DNA of 64,000 nt. Source: Alloboseaceae bacterium BT-24-1. GTDB taxonomy: Bacteria; Pseudomonadota; Alphaproteobacteria; Rhizobiales; Beijerinckiaceae. Shown piece after piece: positions 8,085 to 16,698 of this stretch (position 1 is the first letter of the stretch; each line of letters opens with the position of its first letter). The stretch lies in the NCBI GenBank assembly GCA_025846845.1, contig JAOYTL010000005.1, positions 186,001-250,000 of the forward strand, in the 5' to 3' direction. The notes under the pieces are model-generated. The model did not search any database. It saw only the letters and a program-made list of their open reading frames with translations, and was not told the origin of the DNA. Made by a program: the position numbers and the translations under genes.

Positions 8085-9221
8085 ATGCCCCTTACCCCGC
8101 CGGCTCGGCCCGGACAGTCCTTCGCCGAGATCGACACCCCTGCCCTGATCATCGATCTCGACGCCTTCGAGCGGAATCTCGTCACCATGGCGGCTTTCGC
8201 CGAGGCGAGCGGCGTGCGCCTGCGCCCGCATGCCAAGACGCATAAGAGCCCCGAGATCGCGATGCGCCAGATCGCCCATGGCGCGGTCGGGCAGTGCTGT
8301 CAGAAAGTTGGGGAAGCGGAAATCCTGGTCGCCGGCGGCGTCACCGACGTGCTGGTCACCAACGAGATCGCCGGCGCCCACAAGCTCGACCGGCTGGCCA
8401 AGCTCGCCCGCGACGCCCGCATCGGCCTCTGCGTCGACCATCTCGACGGAGTCCATGAGGCGGCCGAAGCGGCGGCGCGCAACGATGTCGTGCTCGACGT
8501 CCTGGTCGAGCTCGACATTGGCGGGCGCCGCTGTGGTGTCGCTCCCGGTGAGGCCGCAGTCCGGCTCGCCGAAGCGGTAGCACGCAGCAACACGCTGCGC
8601 TTCCGCGGCGTGCAGGCCTATCACGGCTCGGCCCAGCACATGCGCTCGATCGACGAGCGCAGCGAGGCGATCGAGCGCGCCGGCCTGCTCACCCGCAATG
8701 CGATCGAGCGCCTCGCCCAGGCCGGCCTCGCCTGCGAAACCGTCGGCGGCGCCGGCACCGGCACCTTCGAGCTGGAGAGCCGCTCCGGCATCTGGAACGA
8801 GCTGCAATGCGGCTCCTACATCTTCATGGATGCCGACTATGCCCGCAATCGCATGGCCGACGGCACGCCCTTCCACACCTTCCAGCACGCGCTGTTCGTG
8901 CTCGCCGGGGTGATGAGCAAGCCGGTGCCTGACCGCGCCATCGTCGACGCCGGCCACAAGGCCGCCGCGGTCGATTCCGGCATGCCGGTGCCCTGGCAGC
9001 GCGACGGCGTGATCTACACCAAGCCCTCCGACGAACACGGCATCCTGACCGGCGATCCCGTCGCCGTACCCCATCGCGGCGACCGTGTCCTGCTCGTGCC
9101 CGGCCATTGCGACCCAACCGTCAACCTGCACGACTGGTATGTCTGCGTGCGCGGGCTCTCAGGGCCGGATGCGCATGTCGAGGCGGTCTGGCCGGTCGCC
9201 GGGCGCGGCGCCCTCAACTGA
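8085..9221 (+). CDS. D-threonine aldolase-like PLP enzyme (DSD1 / alanine racemase fold)
   Basis: A 378-residue fold-type III PLP enzyme. The motif RLRPHAKTHKSPE carries the probable PLP lysine, K51. The C-terminal LVPGHCDPTVN offers His and Asp two residues apart. That matches the metal site of D-threonine aldolases better than the His/Cys pair of eukaryotic D-serine dehydratase. Likely reactions are retro-aldol cleavage of D-threonine or of a 3-hydroxy-aspartate. The substrate cannot be fixed from sequence. Ten bases separate its stop from the next gene, so the two are probably co-transcribed. It diverges from the ABC exporter. Confidence 0.82.
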   Translation: MPLTPPARPGQSFAEIDTPALIIDLDAFERNLVTMAAFAEASGVRLRPHAKTHKSPEIAMRQIAHGAVGQCCQKVGEAEILVAGGVTDVLVTNEIAGAHKLDRLAKLARDARIGLCVDHLDGVHEAAEAAARNDVVLDVLVELDIGGRRCGVAPGEAAVRLAEAVARSNTLRFRGVQAYHGSAQHMRSIDERSEAIERAGLLTRNAIERLAQAGLACETVGGAGTGTFELESRSGIWNELQCGSYIFMDADYARNRMADGTPFHTFQHALFVLAGVMSKPVPDRAIVDAGHKAAAVDSGMPVPWQRDGVIYTKPSDEHGILTGDPVAVPHRGDRVLLVPGHCDPTVNLHDWYVCVRGLSGPDAHVEAVWPVAGRGALN

Positions 9222-9231
9222 TCCGAGGGGC

Positions 9232-10029
9232 ATGATGCTCGCCGAGCTGGCGCTGCGGGCCCTGACGCCATCAGCGCCGCTGGCGCGCCGGTTCGGCCTG
9301 CTGAAGGAAGGCGTCGCGCTCTGGTCGCGCGGCTGGCGCCTGCGCAAGGCCTGGGAGCTACATCAGGCCCGCTGCCGTGCCATCATCGCCGAGGTCGCGG
9401 CAGAGCTGCCGCGGCGGCGCAAAGTCGTCGTGCTCGGCTCAGGTCCCGCTCGCGACATACCGCTGGAGGCGCTTTGCGCAAGCTTCGACGAGGTCGTACT
9501 CGTCGACATCGTCCATCTGCCGCTATTGCGCCTGAAACTCTGGCGGCAGCCCAAGGCCAGCCTCCTCAGCCGCGATCTCACCGGCGCGATGGCCTGGCTC
9601 GCCAGCGAGGCGGACGGACGGCAGGACCCGCTCGCCGACCTCATTGCGGATGAGAACGTCGATCTCATTGTCTCAGCCAATCTGCTCTCGCAACTTGCCT
9701 GGCCGGTGGCCGACTGGCTCGAAGACAACCCAGCCCGCGCCGCCGCTTTGCCCGGCGATCTCCCGGCCCGCTGCATCGCCTGGCACCTCGCCGACCTTGC
9801 CCGATTCAAGGGACATGTCTGCCTGATCAGCGATGTCGAGATGGTCGAGCGCGACCGCAGCGGTGCGATCCATGAGCGGCTCGACTTGATGTACGGCGTC
9901 GCACTGCCGAAAGAGGACGAAAACTGGCTCTGGCCGGTCGCGCCCTTCGGCGAGGCCGAGCGTGACCGGGAATATGTGCACAAGGTCTATGCGTGGCGAC
10001 AGTTCGAGGGCTGTCCGTCAGCCCTCTGA
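9232..10029 (+). CDS. Conserved protein of unknown function, possible methyltransferase-like fold
   Basis: This 265-residue soluble protein was not recognised as a named family. A Rossmann-like start is visible at about residues 60-100. KVVVLGSGPARDIPLEAL resembles a glycine-rich nucleotide loop, and VVLVDIVHLP could hold an acidic ribose-binding residue. The middle has IVSANLLSQLAW, a stretch often seen after strand 4 of class I SAM methyltransferases. No catalytic motif is certain. It follows the D-threonine-aldolase-like gene by 10 nt. Its stop overlaps the convergent GNAT gene by 12 bp. Confidence 0.6.
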   Translation: MMLAELALRALTPSAPLARRFGLLKEGVALWSRGWRLRKAWELHQARCRAIIAEVAAELPRRRKVVVLGSGPARDIPLEALCASFDEVVLVDIVHLPLLRLKLWRQPKASLLSRDLTGAMAWLASEADGRQDPLADLIADENVDLIVSANLLSQLAWPVADWLEDNPARAAALPGDLPARCIAWHLADLARFKGHVCLISDVEMVERDRSGAIHERLDLMYGVALPKEDENWLWPVAPFGEAERDREYVHKVYAWRQFEGCPSAL

Positions 10030-10518
10030 CACCGTGTAGACCTTGTGGACCACATCATTTTCGGTTCTGTGGGTCTCAAAACCTCGCGCCCCGTAATAGG
10101 CGAGGCCCAGCGCGTTGTTGGCGGCGATGGCCGCGTCGATCCGGTCGATGCCCGCGTCGAGCGCAGCCTGTCGCGTGACCGCGAACAATGCGGTGCCGAC
10201 ACCCTTCCGGCCGGCATGCGGCGCGACATGCGTCCCGATGCTGCCCCAGCCTGGAGGCGTGCCATAGGGGTCGCCCGGCCGCGCCCGGCGCAAGGACTGG
10301 AAACCGAGGACCGTCCCGGCATCGTCGAGCGCGACCGTGCAGGCGACGCGATCGGGATGGGCGATATAGGTCGCGAGAACGAAGTCGGGATCGCTCGGAC
10401 GCTCTCGCCCATACGCGGCGATGATGGCGCGCAGGACCGCGCTCATCGCCTCCGCATCGCCAGTGACGGCAGGTCGTGTGCGCATACCGCCGGATCCTTC
10501 CGCTGCAAGCTTCGCCAT
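10018..10518 (-). CDS. GNAT family N-acetyltransferase
   Basis: A 166-residue acetyltransferase. The core motif GTHVAPHAGRKGVGTALF gives the R/Q-x-x-G-x-G/A pyrophosphate loop. The closing NNALGLAYYGARGFETHR is characteristic of GNAT motif B. The start ATG shares its A with the upstream amidohydrolase stop codon (TGATG), so translation is probably coupled. A GTG one codon earlier is an alternative. The acceptor is unknown; pairing with an M20 deacylase suggests a small amide or amino-acid substrate, by inference. Confidence 0.85.
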   Translation of the reverse strand: MAKLAAEGSGGMRTRPAVTGDAEAMSAVLRAIIAAYGRERPSDPDFVLATYIAHPDRVACTVALDDAGTVLGFQSLRRARPGDPYGTPPGWGSIGTHVAPHAGRKGVGTALFAVTRQAALDAGIDRIDAAIAANNALGLAYYGARGFETHRTENDVVHKVYTVSEG

Positions 10519-11675
10519 CACGCCGCCGCCAGCCGCCGCCTGACGATCTCGGCGTGGAAGCGCGCGCCATGGATCAGACCTTCGTCGTCGAAATCGTAGC
10601 GCGGGTTGTGCAGCGGCGCGCTGTCGCCATTGCCGACGAAGGAGAAGCAGCCCGGCACATGCGCCAGGAAGCGCGCGAAGTCCTCCGAGCCGGTGAAGGG
10701 CTCCGACACCACCGAGACATTCTCCGTGCCGAGCACCGCCCGCGCCGCCTCCAGCGCCGCCTCCGTCTGGGCCGGCTGGTTGAGCAGCGGCACGAATTCG
10801 CGCGTGTAGCTCACCGACTGCTCGACATTGTAGGCGCGTGCGATGCCGTCGCTGATCACGCGCATCTGCGCCTCGATCTCGGCGCTGACCTCCGGGTGGA
10901 AGCTGCGGGCGTCGCCGAGGATGCGCGCCTGTCCCGGGAGGGCGTTGCGGGTTCCGTCGGTGAGCAGCTCCGTCACCGAGACGACGGCGATCTGCGCCGG
11001 GCTCAGGCGGCGCGAGACGATGGTCTGCAGGCTCGTGACCAGGGCGCAGGCGGCGACCAGGGTCTCGTTGCCGACATGCGGGCGGGCGGCATGGCCGCCG
11101 ACGCCGGTGAGGACGATCTCGAAATTATCCTCCGCCGACATGATCGGCCCGGTACGGGTCTGGAATTTGCCGACCGGCAGCCTCGGCGCGTTGTGCAGCC
11201 CGTAGATCTCCTCGAACGGGAAGCGCTCCAGCAATCCGTCGTCGAGCATGGCGAGCGCGCCGCGTCCCCATTCTTCGGCCGGCTGGAAGACGAAGCGCAC
11301 CGTACCGTCGAAGCCGCCCTCCTCCGCCAGGAGCTTGGCGGCCCCGAGCAGCATGGCGGTGTGCCCGTCATGGCCGCAGGCATGCATGACGCCGGGGTTC
11401 TGCGAGCGGTGCGGCAGATCACCCTGTTCGGGAATGCGCAAGGCGTCCATATCAGCCCGCAGCGCGATCGCCCGATTGCCGCTGCCGCGCGTCAGCGTGC
11501 CGACGACGCCGGTGCCGCCGACGCCTTCGGCGACATCGTCGAGCCCGAACTCGCGCAGCTTGCCGGCGACGAAGGCGCCGGTGCGCTTTTCCTCGAAGCC
11601 GAATTCCGGATGGGCATGCAGGTCGCGCCGCCAGGCGGTCATCTCCTGCACGAGGATGTCGAGATCGATCGTCAC
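10518..11675 (-). CDS. M20D family amidohydrolase (hippurate / N-acyl-amino-acid hydrolase type)
   Basis: A 385-residue metallo-amidohydrolase. Motifs in order are RRDLHAHPEFGFEE, ALRADMDALRIPE, HACGHDGHTAMLLGAA and FQPAEEWGRGA, with a late FTGSEDFARFL. The dimerisation domain sits in the middle with GVGGHAARPH. Relatives hydrolyse N-acylated or N-aromatic amino acids such as hippurate in the cytoplasm, using one or two divalent metals. Length is normal. It is the first gene of a two-gene unit with the GNAT. Confidence 0.92.
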   Translation of the reverse strand: MTIDLDILVQEMTAWRRDLHAHPEFGFEEKRTGAFVAGKLREFGLDDVAEGVGGTGVVGTLTRGSGNRAIALRADMDALRIPEQGDLPHRSQNPGVMHACGHDGHTAMLLGAAKLLAEEGGFDGTVRFVFQPAEEWGRGALAMLDDGLLERFPFEEIYGLHNAPRLPVGKFQTRTGPIMSAEDNFEIVLTGVGGHAARPHVGNETLVAACALVTSLQTIVSRRLSPAQIAVVSVTELLTDGTRNALPGQARILGDARSFHPEVSAEIEAQMRVISDGIARAYNVEQSVSYTREFVPLLNQPAQTEAALEAARAVLGTENVSVVSEPFTGSEDFARFLAHVPGCFSFVGNGDSAPLHNPRYDFDDEGLIHGARFHAEIVRRRLAAA

Positions 11676-11785
11676 GGGCTATCCCTGCCTGCTATATCCG
11701 GCCGGAAGACTATGTCGACGCCCGTGCAAAAGGCGCTGCAATTGGCCGCGCGATTTGCAAGCTTGTTTCGCGGGCGTTGCCGGCT

Positions 11786-12676
11786 TCAGCGGTTCAGCCG
11801 CACCGTCCCGCTGATCGAGAGATCGTAACCACCGAATTCGCTCGCACGCGCTGCCATGTCGGGGCCGCGCATCCAGGCCAGCAGTTTCTGTGTCGCCGGC
11901 TCGAAATAGCTCCGCCGGCGCAGCACGAGATCGACATGCTCCCAGACCAGCGGCAGGAACGCGAGGCCAAAGGCCATGGCGATGGCGCGCGCGGCGATGC
12001 CGCAATCGGCCCGGCCGGAGCGGATCGCCAGCGCCAGATCCTGGCCGGTGGCGCAAATGCCGTCGGCGACGATCATCCGGCCGGACGGAACTCCGGCGCG
12101 CTCGAGCAGGCTCATCAGCAGCAGTTGCGCCCCGGCGCCACGCTGGCGCTGGGCGAAGCGGACGCCCTTCGTAATCGCCGCACCGAGCCCGTCGATCCCG
12201 AGCGGGTTGTCGGGGGCGACCAGCAGTCCCTGCTCGCGCCGCGCGAAATTGATCACCACCGCGTCGTGCAGTGAAGGCTCGGAGCGGATCGCGGCGAGGT
12301 TGGCGGTGTCGTCATCCGGCGTCGCATGCAGATGTAGCGCTGCGATCGCGACCTCGTTGCGCAGCAACCGGCCTAGCCCCGCCTGCGAACCCTCGGCCAG
12401 CAGCGCCAGCCCGCAGCCGGATTCGCGGATGGCAAGTTCCAGCAGCGAATCCTGACTGCCGCCGACGATCGGGGGCGGTGGGACCGCGTCGAACCCGGCC
12501 GGACGTGACAGACCTGCCTCGAGCCAGCGATCGAGCCCGGCCCGTGGGAACAGCCATTTGCCGGAGACCTTTGTGCAGGGCACCGCGCCTTGCCCGACCA
12601 GCTCATAGAGCTTGCGGTCCTTGAGGCGGAGGTATGAGGCGGCTTCTTCGGTGGTGAGCCAAACTTGATCCTGCAT
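11786..12676 (-). CDS. Transcriptional regulator: excisionase-type HTH plus PBP-like sensor domain
   Basis: This 296-residue protein joins two parts. An N-terminal HTH_17 (excisionase-like) domain contains VWLTTEEAASYLRLKDRKLYELVGQG and GKWLFPRAGLDRWL. A C-terminal domain of about 220 residues resembles periplasmic binding proteins of the molybdate/tungstate type, without a signal peptide. The architecture is known for oxyanion-responsive regulators. It is divergent from tupBCA, with a palindrome in the gap, so it likely senses tungstate or molybdate and controls uptake. The start is uncertain: upstream in-frame ATGs at 12688 and 12724 would add 4 to 16 residues. Confidence 0.8.
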   Translation of the reverse strand: MQDQVWLTTEEAASYLRLKDRKLYELVGQGAVPCTKVSGKWLFPRAGLDRWLEAGLSRPAGFDAVPPPPIVGGSQDSLLELAIRESGCGLALLAEGSQAGLGRLLRNEVAIAALHLHATPDDDTANLAAIRSEPSLHDAVVINFARREQGLLVAPDNPLGIDGLGAAITKGVRFAQRQRGAGAQLLLMSLLERAGVPSGRMIVADGICATGQDLALAIRSGRADCGIAARAIAMAFGLAFLPLVWEHVDLVLRRRSYFEPATQKLLAWMRGPDMAARASEFGGYDLSISGTVRLNR

Positions 12677-12736
12677 CAGCCTGCACATGCCTGCGCTGGT
12701 TACGGCGTTGGCATTTCGTCGCATTGAACTCTACCA

Positions 12737-12754
12737 ATTGCAAATGCTTGCAAT
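12737..12754. promoter_or_regulatory. Palindromic operator candidate for the tup locus
   Basis: ATTGCAA and TTGCAAT form a perfect 7-bp inverted repeat around the spacer ATGC. It lies between the divergent regulator and tupB, 27 nt before the tupB TTG start. It would overlap a promoter for either gene. The adjacent HTH/PBP-like protein is the obvious candidate ligand. Binding itself is inference. Confidence 0.6.
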
Positions 12755-12781
12755 CTCAAGGCGAGCGCGCGGGAGCAGGCT

Positions 12782-13483
12782 TTGGACGTCGGTGCGATCT
12801 TTCAGGCGGCGTTTGCCTTGGTGGTCGGGCTCGATCCCGGCTTCCTCGGCATCGTCTTCCTGTCGCTACGCGTCACCCTGACCGCTGTTCTCATCGCGGC
12901 ATTGATCGGCCTACCGCTCGGGGCGGCACTGGCACTGGCGCGCTTTCCCGGTCGCGCGGCCATCATCGTTTGCCTGAATGCGCTGATGGGTTTGCCGCCC
13001 GTCGTCGCCGGCCTTGCCGTCTTCCTGCTGCTCTCGCGCTCCGGCCCGCTCGGACCGCTCGGTCTCCTGTTCACGCCGACCGCGATGATCATCGCGCAGG
13101 TGATTCTCGTCCTGCCGATCGTGATCGCCCTGACCCGGCAGGTGATCGAGGACCTTTGGAGCGAATACCGCGACCATCTGCGCTCGGTCGGCCTCGACGG
13201 CCTGCGCGCCATCCCGACCCTGCTCTTCGACGGGCGTTTTGCGCTGGCGACGGCGCTGCTCGCCGGCTTCGGCCGGGCCAGCGCCGAGGTCGGTGCGGTC
13301 CTGATCGTCGGCGGCAACATCGCCGGCTACACCCGCACCATGACGACGGCGATCACACTCGAGACCTCGAAGGGCGACCTGCCGCTCGCTTTGGGCCTCG
13401 GCCTCGTCCTGCTTTCGCTGACGCTCGCCATCAACGCCATCGCCTTCGGCGCCAGCCGCATCGGCGCACGCTATGCCGGGTGA
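12782..13483 (+). CDS. tupB: Tungstate ABC transporter permease
   Basis: A 233-residue inner-membrane permease of the TupB/ModB type with about five helices. The cytoplasmic EAA-like loop, containing SEYRDHLRSVGLDG, couples to the ATPase. It starts at TTG: no ATG lies nearby in frame, and a GGGAG sits 6 nt upstream. It is first in the tupBCA unit. The reading frame of the next gene begins 6 nt after its stop. Confidence 0.88.
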   Translation: MDVGAIFQAAFALVVGLDPGFLGIVFLSLRVTLTAVLIAALIGLPLGAALALARFPGRAAIIVCLNALMGLPPVVAGLAVFLLLSRSGPLGPLGLLFTPTAMIIAQVILVLPIVIALTRQVIEDLWSEYRDHLRSVGLDGLRAIPTLLFDGRFALATALLAGFGRASAEVGAVLIVGGNIAGYTRTMTTAITLETSKGDLPLALGLGLVLLSLTLAINAIAFGASRIGARYAG

Positions 13484-13489
13484 GCCGCT

Positions 13490-14212
13490 ATGCTGAGCAC
13501 AACCTCGATCCTGCCGCTCACCGTCGAGGCCGCCGCCTTCTCCGGCGACGGCAAGCTGCTGGTCGAGCCCAACAGCTTCGTCATTCCGGCCGGGGGTTTG
13601 ACCGTCCTGCTCGGGCCGAACGGCGCTGGCAAATCGCTTACTTTGCGCCTCTGCCACGGCCTGCTGACGCCGAGCCGCGGCGCGGTGCGCTGGGCGGACG
13701 GAGCCGACGGCCGGGCCAAGCGCCACGCCATGGTCTTCCAGAAGCCGATCATGCTGCGCCGCTCGGTCGAGGCCAACATCACCCACGCCCTTGCTGCCGC
13801 TGGAGCCAATGGCGCCGAGCGCAAGGTCCGCGCCGCACAGGCGCTGGACCGCTTCGGGCTCGCCGAGCGCGCCGGCCAGCCGGCCCGCCTGCTCTCCGGC
13901 GGCGAGCAACAGCGCCTCGCTATCGCCCGCGCCTGGGCGCTGCGGCCCGAACTGCTCTTCCTGGACGAGCCAACCTCGCAGCTCGACCCCGCCGCAACGC
14001 GCCAGATCGAGGAGCTGCTCTCCGGCCTCGTCGCCGAGGGCATCACCGTGATGATGTCGACCCATGATCTCGGCCAGGCCCGCCGCCTCGCCGACCGCGT
14101 GCTCTTCCTGCATCGCGGCCGCCTGGTCGAGGACACCCCCGCCAGGGATTTCTTCGCCGGCCCGCTATCGGCCGAAGCGCGCGCCTTCCTCGCCGGCGAA
14201 CTGCTCTGGTGA
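13490..14212 (+). CDS. tupC: Tungstate ABC transporter ATP-binding protein
   Basis: A 240-residue ATPase with Walker A GPNGAGKS, Q-loop VFQKPIMLRR, signature LSGGEQQRLAIARA, Walker B LLFLDEPTSQLD and switch histidine STHDLGQ. It powers the TupB permease. No C-terminal TOBE domain for molybdate sensing is present, as expected for TupC rather than ModC. Order and spacing place it in the tup operon. Confidence 0.9.
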   Translation: MLSTTSILPLTVEAAAFSGDGKLLVEPNSFVIPAGGLTVLLGPNGAGKSLTLRLCHGLLTPSRGAVRWADGADGRAKRHAMVFQKPIMLRRSVEANITHALAAAGANGAERKVRAAQALDRFGLAERAGQPARLLSGGEQQRLAIARAWALRPELLFLDEPTSQLDPAATRQIEELLSGLVAEGITVMMSTHDLGQARRLADRVLFLHRGRLVEDTPARDFFAGPLSAEARAFLAGELLW

Positions 14213-14244
14213 ACCACAAAGACTAACGACAGGAGAAACGCCCG

Positions 14245-15096
14245 ATGACCGCCTTGCCCCGCCGCTCACTCCTCGCCGCTGGCCTGTTCCTTGGCCTGAC
14301 CGGCATCGCTCACGCCCAGGCCCCGGCCCCAGCTAGCGAGCGCTTCATCACCGTGGCCTCGACCACCTCGACCCAGGATTCCGGCCTGTTCAACCACATC
14401 CTGCCGCTGTTCAAGGCCAAGACCGGCATCGAGGTCCGCGTCATCTCGCAGGGCACCGGCCAGGCCCTCGACACCGCCCGTCGCGGCGATGCCGACGTCG
14501 TCTTCGTCCATGCCAGGGCGCAGGAGCTGAAATTCGTCGAGGAGGGCTTTTCGACCGAACGCCGCCCGGTGATGTACAATGATTTCGTCCTGATCGGTCC
14601 CAAGAGCGATCCGGCCGGCGTCGCCGGCACCAGGGACATCGTCGCGGCGCTCAAGAAGATCCAGGAGAAGGCCGCGCCCTTCGTCTCGCGCGGCGACAAG
14701 TCCGGCACCCATGCCGCCGAGCTCAATCTCTGGAAGGTCGCGGGCGTCGACACCGCCGCGCAGAAGGGCCCCTGGTATCGCGAGATCGGCCAGGGCATGG
14801 GCGCGGCGCTCAACACGTCCGGCGCGATGGGCGCCTATGTCCTCTCCGACCGCGCCACCTGGATCTCGTTCAAGAACCGCGGCGATCTCGTCATCTCGGT
14901 CGAGGGCGACCAGCGCCTGTTCAACCAGTACGGCGTGATGTCGGTCAATCCCGCCAAGCACCCGCATGTGAAGGTCGCCGACGGCAAGCTCTTCGCCGAC
15001 TGGCTGACCAGCCCGGAAGGCCAGAAGGCGATCGCCGACTATAAGATCGACGGCCAGCAGTTGTTCTTCCCGAATGCCGGGCAGGCGGGGGCCTGA
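14245..15096 (+). CDS. tupA: Tungstate-binding periplasmic protein
   Basis: A 283-residue secreted binding protein. The signal peptide ends near GIAHAQA. The mature part opens with the family hallmark TVASTTSTQDSGLF, whose Thr/Ser residues contact the oxyanion in TupA. VISQGTGQALDTARRGDADV follows, and SRGDKSGTHAAEL supplies the second half-site. TupA proteins bind tungstate far more tightly than molybdate. An AGGAGAAA ribosome-binding site precedes the ATG. The next gene starts 1 nt after its stop. Confidence 0.92.
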   Translation: MTALPRRSLLAAGLFLGLTGIAHAQAPAPASERFITVASTTSTQDSGLFNHILPLFKAKTGIEVRVISQGTGQALDTARRGDADVVFVHARAQELKFVEEGFSTERRPVMYNDFVLIGPKSDPAGVAGTRDIVAALKKIQEKAAPFVSRGDKSGTHAAELNLWKVAGVDTAAQKGPWYREIGQGMGAALNTSGAMGAYVLSDRATWISFKNRGDLVISVEGDQRLFNQYGVMSVNPAKHPHVKVADGKLFADWLTSPEGQKAIADYKIDGQQLFFPNAGQAGA

Positions 15097-15097
15097 C

Positions 15098-15919
15098 ATG
15101 ATGCGCAGGCTCGTTCTCGCCGCCCTCGTCAGCCTGTGGCCGGCGCTCGCCCCGGCCCAGCAGGCGCAAAAACCGGTCCTGCTTCACGCCGCCGGCAGCC
15201 TCAAGAACGCGCTGACCGAAGTCTCCAAAGCCTTCGAAGCCTCGGCACGCATTCCGGTCACGACCAGCTTCCGCCCCTCCGGCCTGCTGCGTGAGGCGCT
15301 ATCCAAGGGCGAGCCGGCCGAGGTGTTCGCCTCCGCCAACATGGACCATCCGCTCGCGCTGGCGAAGGATGGCAAGGCCGGCCCGGTCGTGCTCTTCGTC
15401 CGCAATGAGACGTGCGCCTTCGCGCGCGCCGGGCTCGACGTGACCAGCAACACGCTGCTCGCGCATATGCTCGACCCCAAGCTCAAGCTCGGCACCTCGA
15501 CGCCCCGGGCCGATCCGTCCGGCGACTATGCCTGGCAGGTCTTCGCCAAAGCCGAGGCTCTGAAGCCTGGCGCCAAGGCGGCGCTGGAGGCCAAGGCGCT
15601 GCAGCTCGTAGGCGGCCCGAACAGCGCCCCGACCCCGCCCGACCGCAACGGAACCGGCCACCTGCTGGCGACCGGCGCGGCCGACCTCTTCCTCGGCTAT
15701 TGCACCAATGCCGACCCGATCGCCCGCGAGCAGCCCGGCATCCGCATGGTCCGGCTGCCGGAGAAGCTGCTGGTCGGCGCCGATTACGGGCTAACTGTGA
15801 TGAATGGCGCCTCGCCGAACGCCTATCGGCTCTCCATGTTCATCCTCTCGCCGGACGGGCAGCGCATCCTGGCGCGGCACGGTTTCGTCGCACCTGGTCT
15901 GCCACGCGAAGGGAAGTGA
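15098..15919 (+). CDS. ModA-like molybdate/oxyanion-binding protein, secreted copy
   Basis: A 273-residue protein with a signal peptide (LVSLWPALAPAQQA) and a ModA-like domain. HAAGSLKNAL and PSGLLREAL provide serines expected at the oxyanion site. GTSTPRADPSGDYA and LGYCTNAD form the second lobe. It would deliver molybdate or a similar anion to a permease, but no ModB/ModC follows. It may dock to TupBC or to a remote system. Strongly similar to the following gene, so the pair is a tandem duplication. Confidence 0.85.
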   Translation: MMRRLVLAALVSLWPALAPAQQAQKPVLLHAAGSLKNALTEVSKAFEASARIPVTTSFRPSGLLREALSKGEPAEVFASANMDHPLALAKDGKAGPVVLFVRNETCAFARAGLDVTSNTLLAHMLDPKLKLGTSTPRADPSGDYAWQVFAKAEALKPGAKAALEAKALQLVGGPNSAPTPPDRNGTGHLLATGAADLFLGYCTNADPIAREQPGIRMVRLPEKLLVGADYGLTVMNGASPNAYRLSMFILSPDGQRILARHGFVAPGLPREGK

Positions 15920-15923
15920 GGTC

Positions 15924-16682
15924 TTGGTTGCGCCAGCCCCGGTAAGCCTGCACGCCGCCGGCAGCCTGCGCGCAGCCCTGCTCGATATCGCCGAGGCGTT
16001 TGAGGGCGAGACCGGAATTCCCGTCTCGCCGCATTTCGGCGCCTCCGGTCTGCTGAAGGACCGGATCGCACGAGGCGAGGCCGGCGAGGTCTTCGCCTCG
16101 GCCAATCTGGAGCATCCGCGGGCGCTGGCGCGCGCCGGCCTCGCCGGCCCGGCCGTGCTCTTCGCCCGCAACGAGCTCTGCGCTTTCCTGCGACCGGGGC
16201 TGGCGGCCACGAGTGCCAATCTGCACGATCTGATGCTCGACCCCAAGGTCAGGCTCGGCACTTCGACCCCGAAGGCCGACCCGTCCGGCGACTACGCTTT
16301 CGCCGTCTTCGCCAAGGCAGAAGCGGTGAAGCCCGGCGCAAGGGCGGCACTCGAAGCCAAGGCGCTGAAGCTCACCGGCGGGCCGCACTGCCTGCCGGCA
16401 CCCGAAGGCCTCAATGTCTACGGTCACAAGCTGGCGAGCGGCGAGGCCGACATCTTCCTGGCCTATTGCACCAATGCCCAGCCGCTTGCGAAAGAACAAC
16501 CGGGGATCGCGATGCTGCGACTACCGGATCAGCTCGCTGTCGGCGCCGATTACGGGCTGACCGTGCTGAACAAGGCCTCGCGGAGCGGCTACCGGTTCGC
16601 CATGTTCATTCTCTCGCCGCAGGGTCAGGCGATTCTGGCGAGGCACGGTTTTGCGGCACCGGGCTTGCCGCACGAGGAATAG
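15924..16682 (+). CDS. ModA-like binding protein, second copy without a signal peptide
   Basis: A 252-residue paralogue of the gene before it. Matching blocks are HAAGSLRAAL, GASGLLKDRI, VFASANLEHP, GTSTPKADPSGDYA and YGLTVLNKAS. The family domain begins within seven residues of the first plausible start, TTG at 15924. There is no room for a leader. An in-frame ATG at 15804 would add 40 residues that are only the off-frame translation of the previous gene. As read, the product stays in the cytoplasm. It may be an intracellular anion sink or sensor, or a gene that lost its export signal. Confidence 0.78.
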   Translation: MVAPAPVSLHAAGSLRAALLDIAEAFEGETGIPVSPHFGASGLLKDRIARGEAGEVFASANLEHPRALARAGLAGPAVLFARNELCAFLRPGLAATSANLHDLMLDPKVRLGTSTPKADPSGDYAFAVFAKAEAVKPGARAALEAKALKLTGGPHCLPAPEGLNVYGHKLASGEADIFLAYCTNAQPLAKEQPGIAMLRLPDQLAVGADYGLTVLNKASRSGYRFAMFILSPQGQAILARHGFAAPGLPHEE

Positions 16683-16698
16683 CGGGAAGGTTGGAGTC

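Noticed and set aside
6156..9131. 991-residue minus-strand frame suggesting a giant ABC exporter
   Set aside because: Only the part from 7976 downward is the exporter. The upstream 383 codons are antisense to the D-threonine-aldolase-like gene.
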